64,000 bases of DNA, taken from assembly GCF_004348525.1 (NCBI RefSeq), contig NZ_SMKG01000002.1, positions 1-64,000 of the forward strand. Direction: 5' to 3'. The notes under the pieces were generated by a model. That model saw nothing but the letters and a program-made list of their open reading frames with translations, ran no database searches and was not told where the DNA came from. The position numbers and the translations under genes were made by a program. Below are positions 62,904 through 64,000 of the stretch, one piece after another. Source of the stretch: Micromonospora sp. 15K316 (GTDB lineage Bacteria; Actinomycetota; Actinomycetes; Mycobacteriales; Micromonosporaceae). The first letter of the stretch is position 1. Each line of letters opens with the position of its first letter.

Positions 62904-63956
62904 ATGACACTGTCCGTATTGCGCCATGGGCGGCGGCGGATCGACAGCGGCCCGCCCCGGCGGACGCGCTCGTTCATGCGCAAGGCGATCGCCTCTGTCG
63001 CGGCGGCCGCGGCGGTGCTCTTCGTCGGAGCCTCCTCGTCCGCGGCCGCAGACCCGTACGCCGAGCCGCTCGCCGGCAAGGCCAACTTCAGCTCGTCCTT
63101 CCAGCACGGCATGGTGCGCGTCGACGGCGGCCAGCTCCACTACGTCAAGGGCGGCTCCGGGCCGGCGCTGGTGCTGCTGCACGGCTGGCCGCAGACCTGG
63201 TGGGCATGGCACGACGTCATGCCAGCCCTCGCCCGCAACCACACGGTCATCGCGTTCGACCTGCCGGGCCTCGGCGACTCCAGCTCGTTCGCGACCGGAT
63301 ACGACAAGGTCACCACCGCGCAGCGGATTCGCCAGGCGGTGCACGCCCTCGGACACGAACAGGTGTCGATCCTGGCGCACGACGTCGGGGTACTGGTTGC
63401 CTACCCGTACGCGCGGGAGTTCCCGAACGAGGTCACCCGGATCGCGGTGCTCGACTCCACACTGTCGGGGTTCGGGCTTGAGGACGCCTACACCCTGAGC
63501 TTCCACTTCCTGTTCAACGCCGCGCCCGCGCCCATCCCCGAGCGGATCCTCGACAACGAGGACGTGCCGACCTACCTCGGAATGATCTTCGACTTCAGCG
63601 TCAACCCAGCCGCCATCGACCGCGAGGTCTACTACCGCTTCTACCGGGACCCGGCCGACCGGACCGCAGGCTACAACTACTACCGCGCCTACGCCGGGGA
63701 CGCAGAGAACAACCGGGCGAACGCTTCGAGCCGGCTGACGATGCCGGTCCTGGCAATGGGCTCGGCGGCGACGTTCGGGCCGGCGGTGGCGGGGTCGTTC
63801 CGACAGGTCGCCGACGACGTACGCGAGGTTGTGGTGACCAACTCGGGCCACTTCATCCCAGAGGAAAACCCGGAGTTCCTGATCTCCTGCCTAAACCTCT
63901 TCACCGGCGTAACGGCCGCCCCGCCATCCGCGGAGCTCGCCAACTGCGCCGCCTGA
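62904..63956 (+). CDS. Exported alpha/beta hydrolase, epoxide hydrolase/dehalogenase type
   Basis: 350-residue hydrolase with an N-terminal export signal: a basic region (PRRTRSFMRK) followed by the hydrophobic stretch AIASVAAAAAVLFVGASSSA and an AAA-type cleavage site near residue 50. The mature part has the oxyanion motif HGWPQTWWAW, the nucleophile Asp in ILAHDVGVLVAY (HDxG, as in epoxide hydrolases and haloalkane dehalogenases) and the His in VTNSGHFIPEENPE. It would act outside the cell. ATG 62904 has AAAGG five bases upstream; the open frame reaches 62802. It may inactivate exported product or be unrelated to the cluster; its own promoter follows a strong terminator, so it could mark the cluster edge. 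Confidence 0.88.
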   Translation: MTLSVLRHGRRRIDSGPPRRTRSFMRKAIASVAAAAAVLFVGASSSAAADPYAEPLAGKANFSSSFQHGMVRVDGGQLHYVKGGSGPALVLLHGWPQTWWAWHDVMPALARNHTVIAFDLPGLGDSSSFATGYDKVTTAQRIRQAVHALGHEQVSILAHDVGVLVAYPYAREFPNEVTRIAVLDSTLSGFGLEDAYTLSFHFLFNAAPAPIPERILDNEDVPTYLGMIFDFSVNPAAIDREVYYRFYRDPADRTAGYNYYRAYAGDAENNRANASSRLTMPVLAMGSAATFGPAVAGSFRQVADDVREVVVTNSGHFIPEENPEFLISCLNLFTGVTAAPPSAELANCAA

Positions 63957-64000
63957 TCACGCCGCAGCGGAAGGTTTCACCGGCGGGACCCAACCCGGCC

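Noticed and set aside
1..64000. Mobile elements, CRISPR arrays, tRNA or rRNA genes
   Set aside because: No transposase or integrase motifs, no regularly spaced direct repeats and no tRNA-like cloverleaf were noticed.

Overview
The window is about 64 kb of high-GC DNA with GTG/ATG starts, GGAGG-type ribosome binding sites, translationally coupled genes and a few rare TTA codons. This points to an actinomycete; the mixture of genes would fit Micromonosporaceae or a related family, but the sequence alone does not fix the genus. Nearly the whole window reads as one enediyne biosynthetic gene cluster. No rRNA, tRNA, CRISPR array, transposase or integrase was seen.

Layout. (a) 0-13 kb: an efflux pump and an epoxide hydrolase (minus strand), then a plus-strand operon of aminotransferase, AMP-dependent ligase, SDR, aldehyde dehydrogenase and UbiD-type decarboxylase, followed by an ArsR regulator, a FAD oxidoreductase and a membrane acyltransferase. 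(b) 13-21 kb, minus strand: RmlA, quinone oxidoreductase, a MoaD-like sulfur carrier ending in Gly-Gly, an SUMF1-fold protein and a SufS-like cysteine desulfurase, then an SgcJ-like protein, an acyl-CoA-dehydrogenase-like flavoenzyme and an AraC regulator. (c) 22-38 kb: the enediyne core cassette, with UnbU/E5, UnbV/E4, a P450, flavin reductase, E10 thioesterase, the iterative enediyne PKS and two tandem DUF1702/UnbL-type proteins. MerR and AraC regulators sit inside it. (d) 38-44 kb, plus strand: a TIGR03084-type protein, a gluconate-dehydrogenase-subunit-3-like protein coupled to a GMC oxidoreductase, an AhpD-like protein and a cation/proton antiporter. (e) 44-54 kb: sugar genes (C-methyltransferase, nucleotide-sugar dehydrogenase, UDP-glucuronate-decarboxylase-like enzyme, glycosyltransferase, N-methyltransferase), an HpaB-type hydroxylase and, unexpectedly, an NAD-dependent DNA ligase. 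(f) 54-63 kb: the beta-tyrosine block (condensation enzyme, halogenase, MIO aminomutase, adenylating NRPS, free carrier protein), a small unknown protein and an exported alpha/beta hydrolase.

How it fits together. The PKS with E10 should make the polyene precursor. The conserved E genes, flavoenzymes, P450 and epoxide hydrolase would turn it into an enediyne core; the epoxide hydrolase, SgcJ, GMC pair and beta-tyrosine genes resemble C-1027-type nine-membered enediyne clusters. Tyrosine would be isomerised to beta-tyrosine, loaded on a carrier, chlorinated, hydroxylated and joined to the core by the free-standing condensation enzyme. A nucleotide sugar would be oxidised, decarboxylated, C- and N-methylated and transferred.

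The two most unusual parts are the sulfur-carrier operon (14.5-18.1 kb), which has no obvious job in a nine-membered enediyne, and the cluster-borne DNA ligase (49.5-51.6 kb), a candidate self-protection gene against a DNA-cleaving product. Family assignments come from motifs read by eye; no database search was run.
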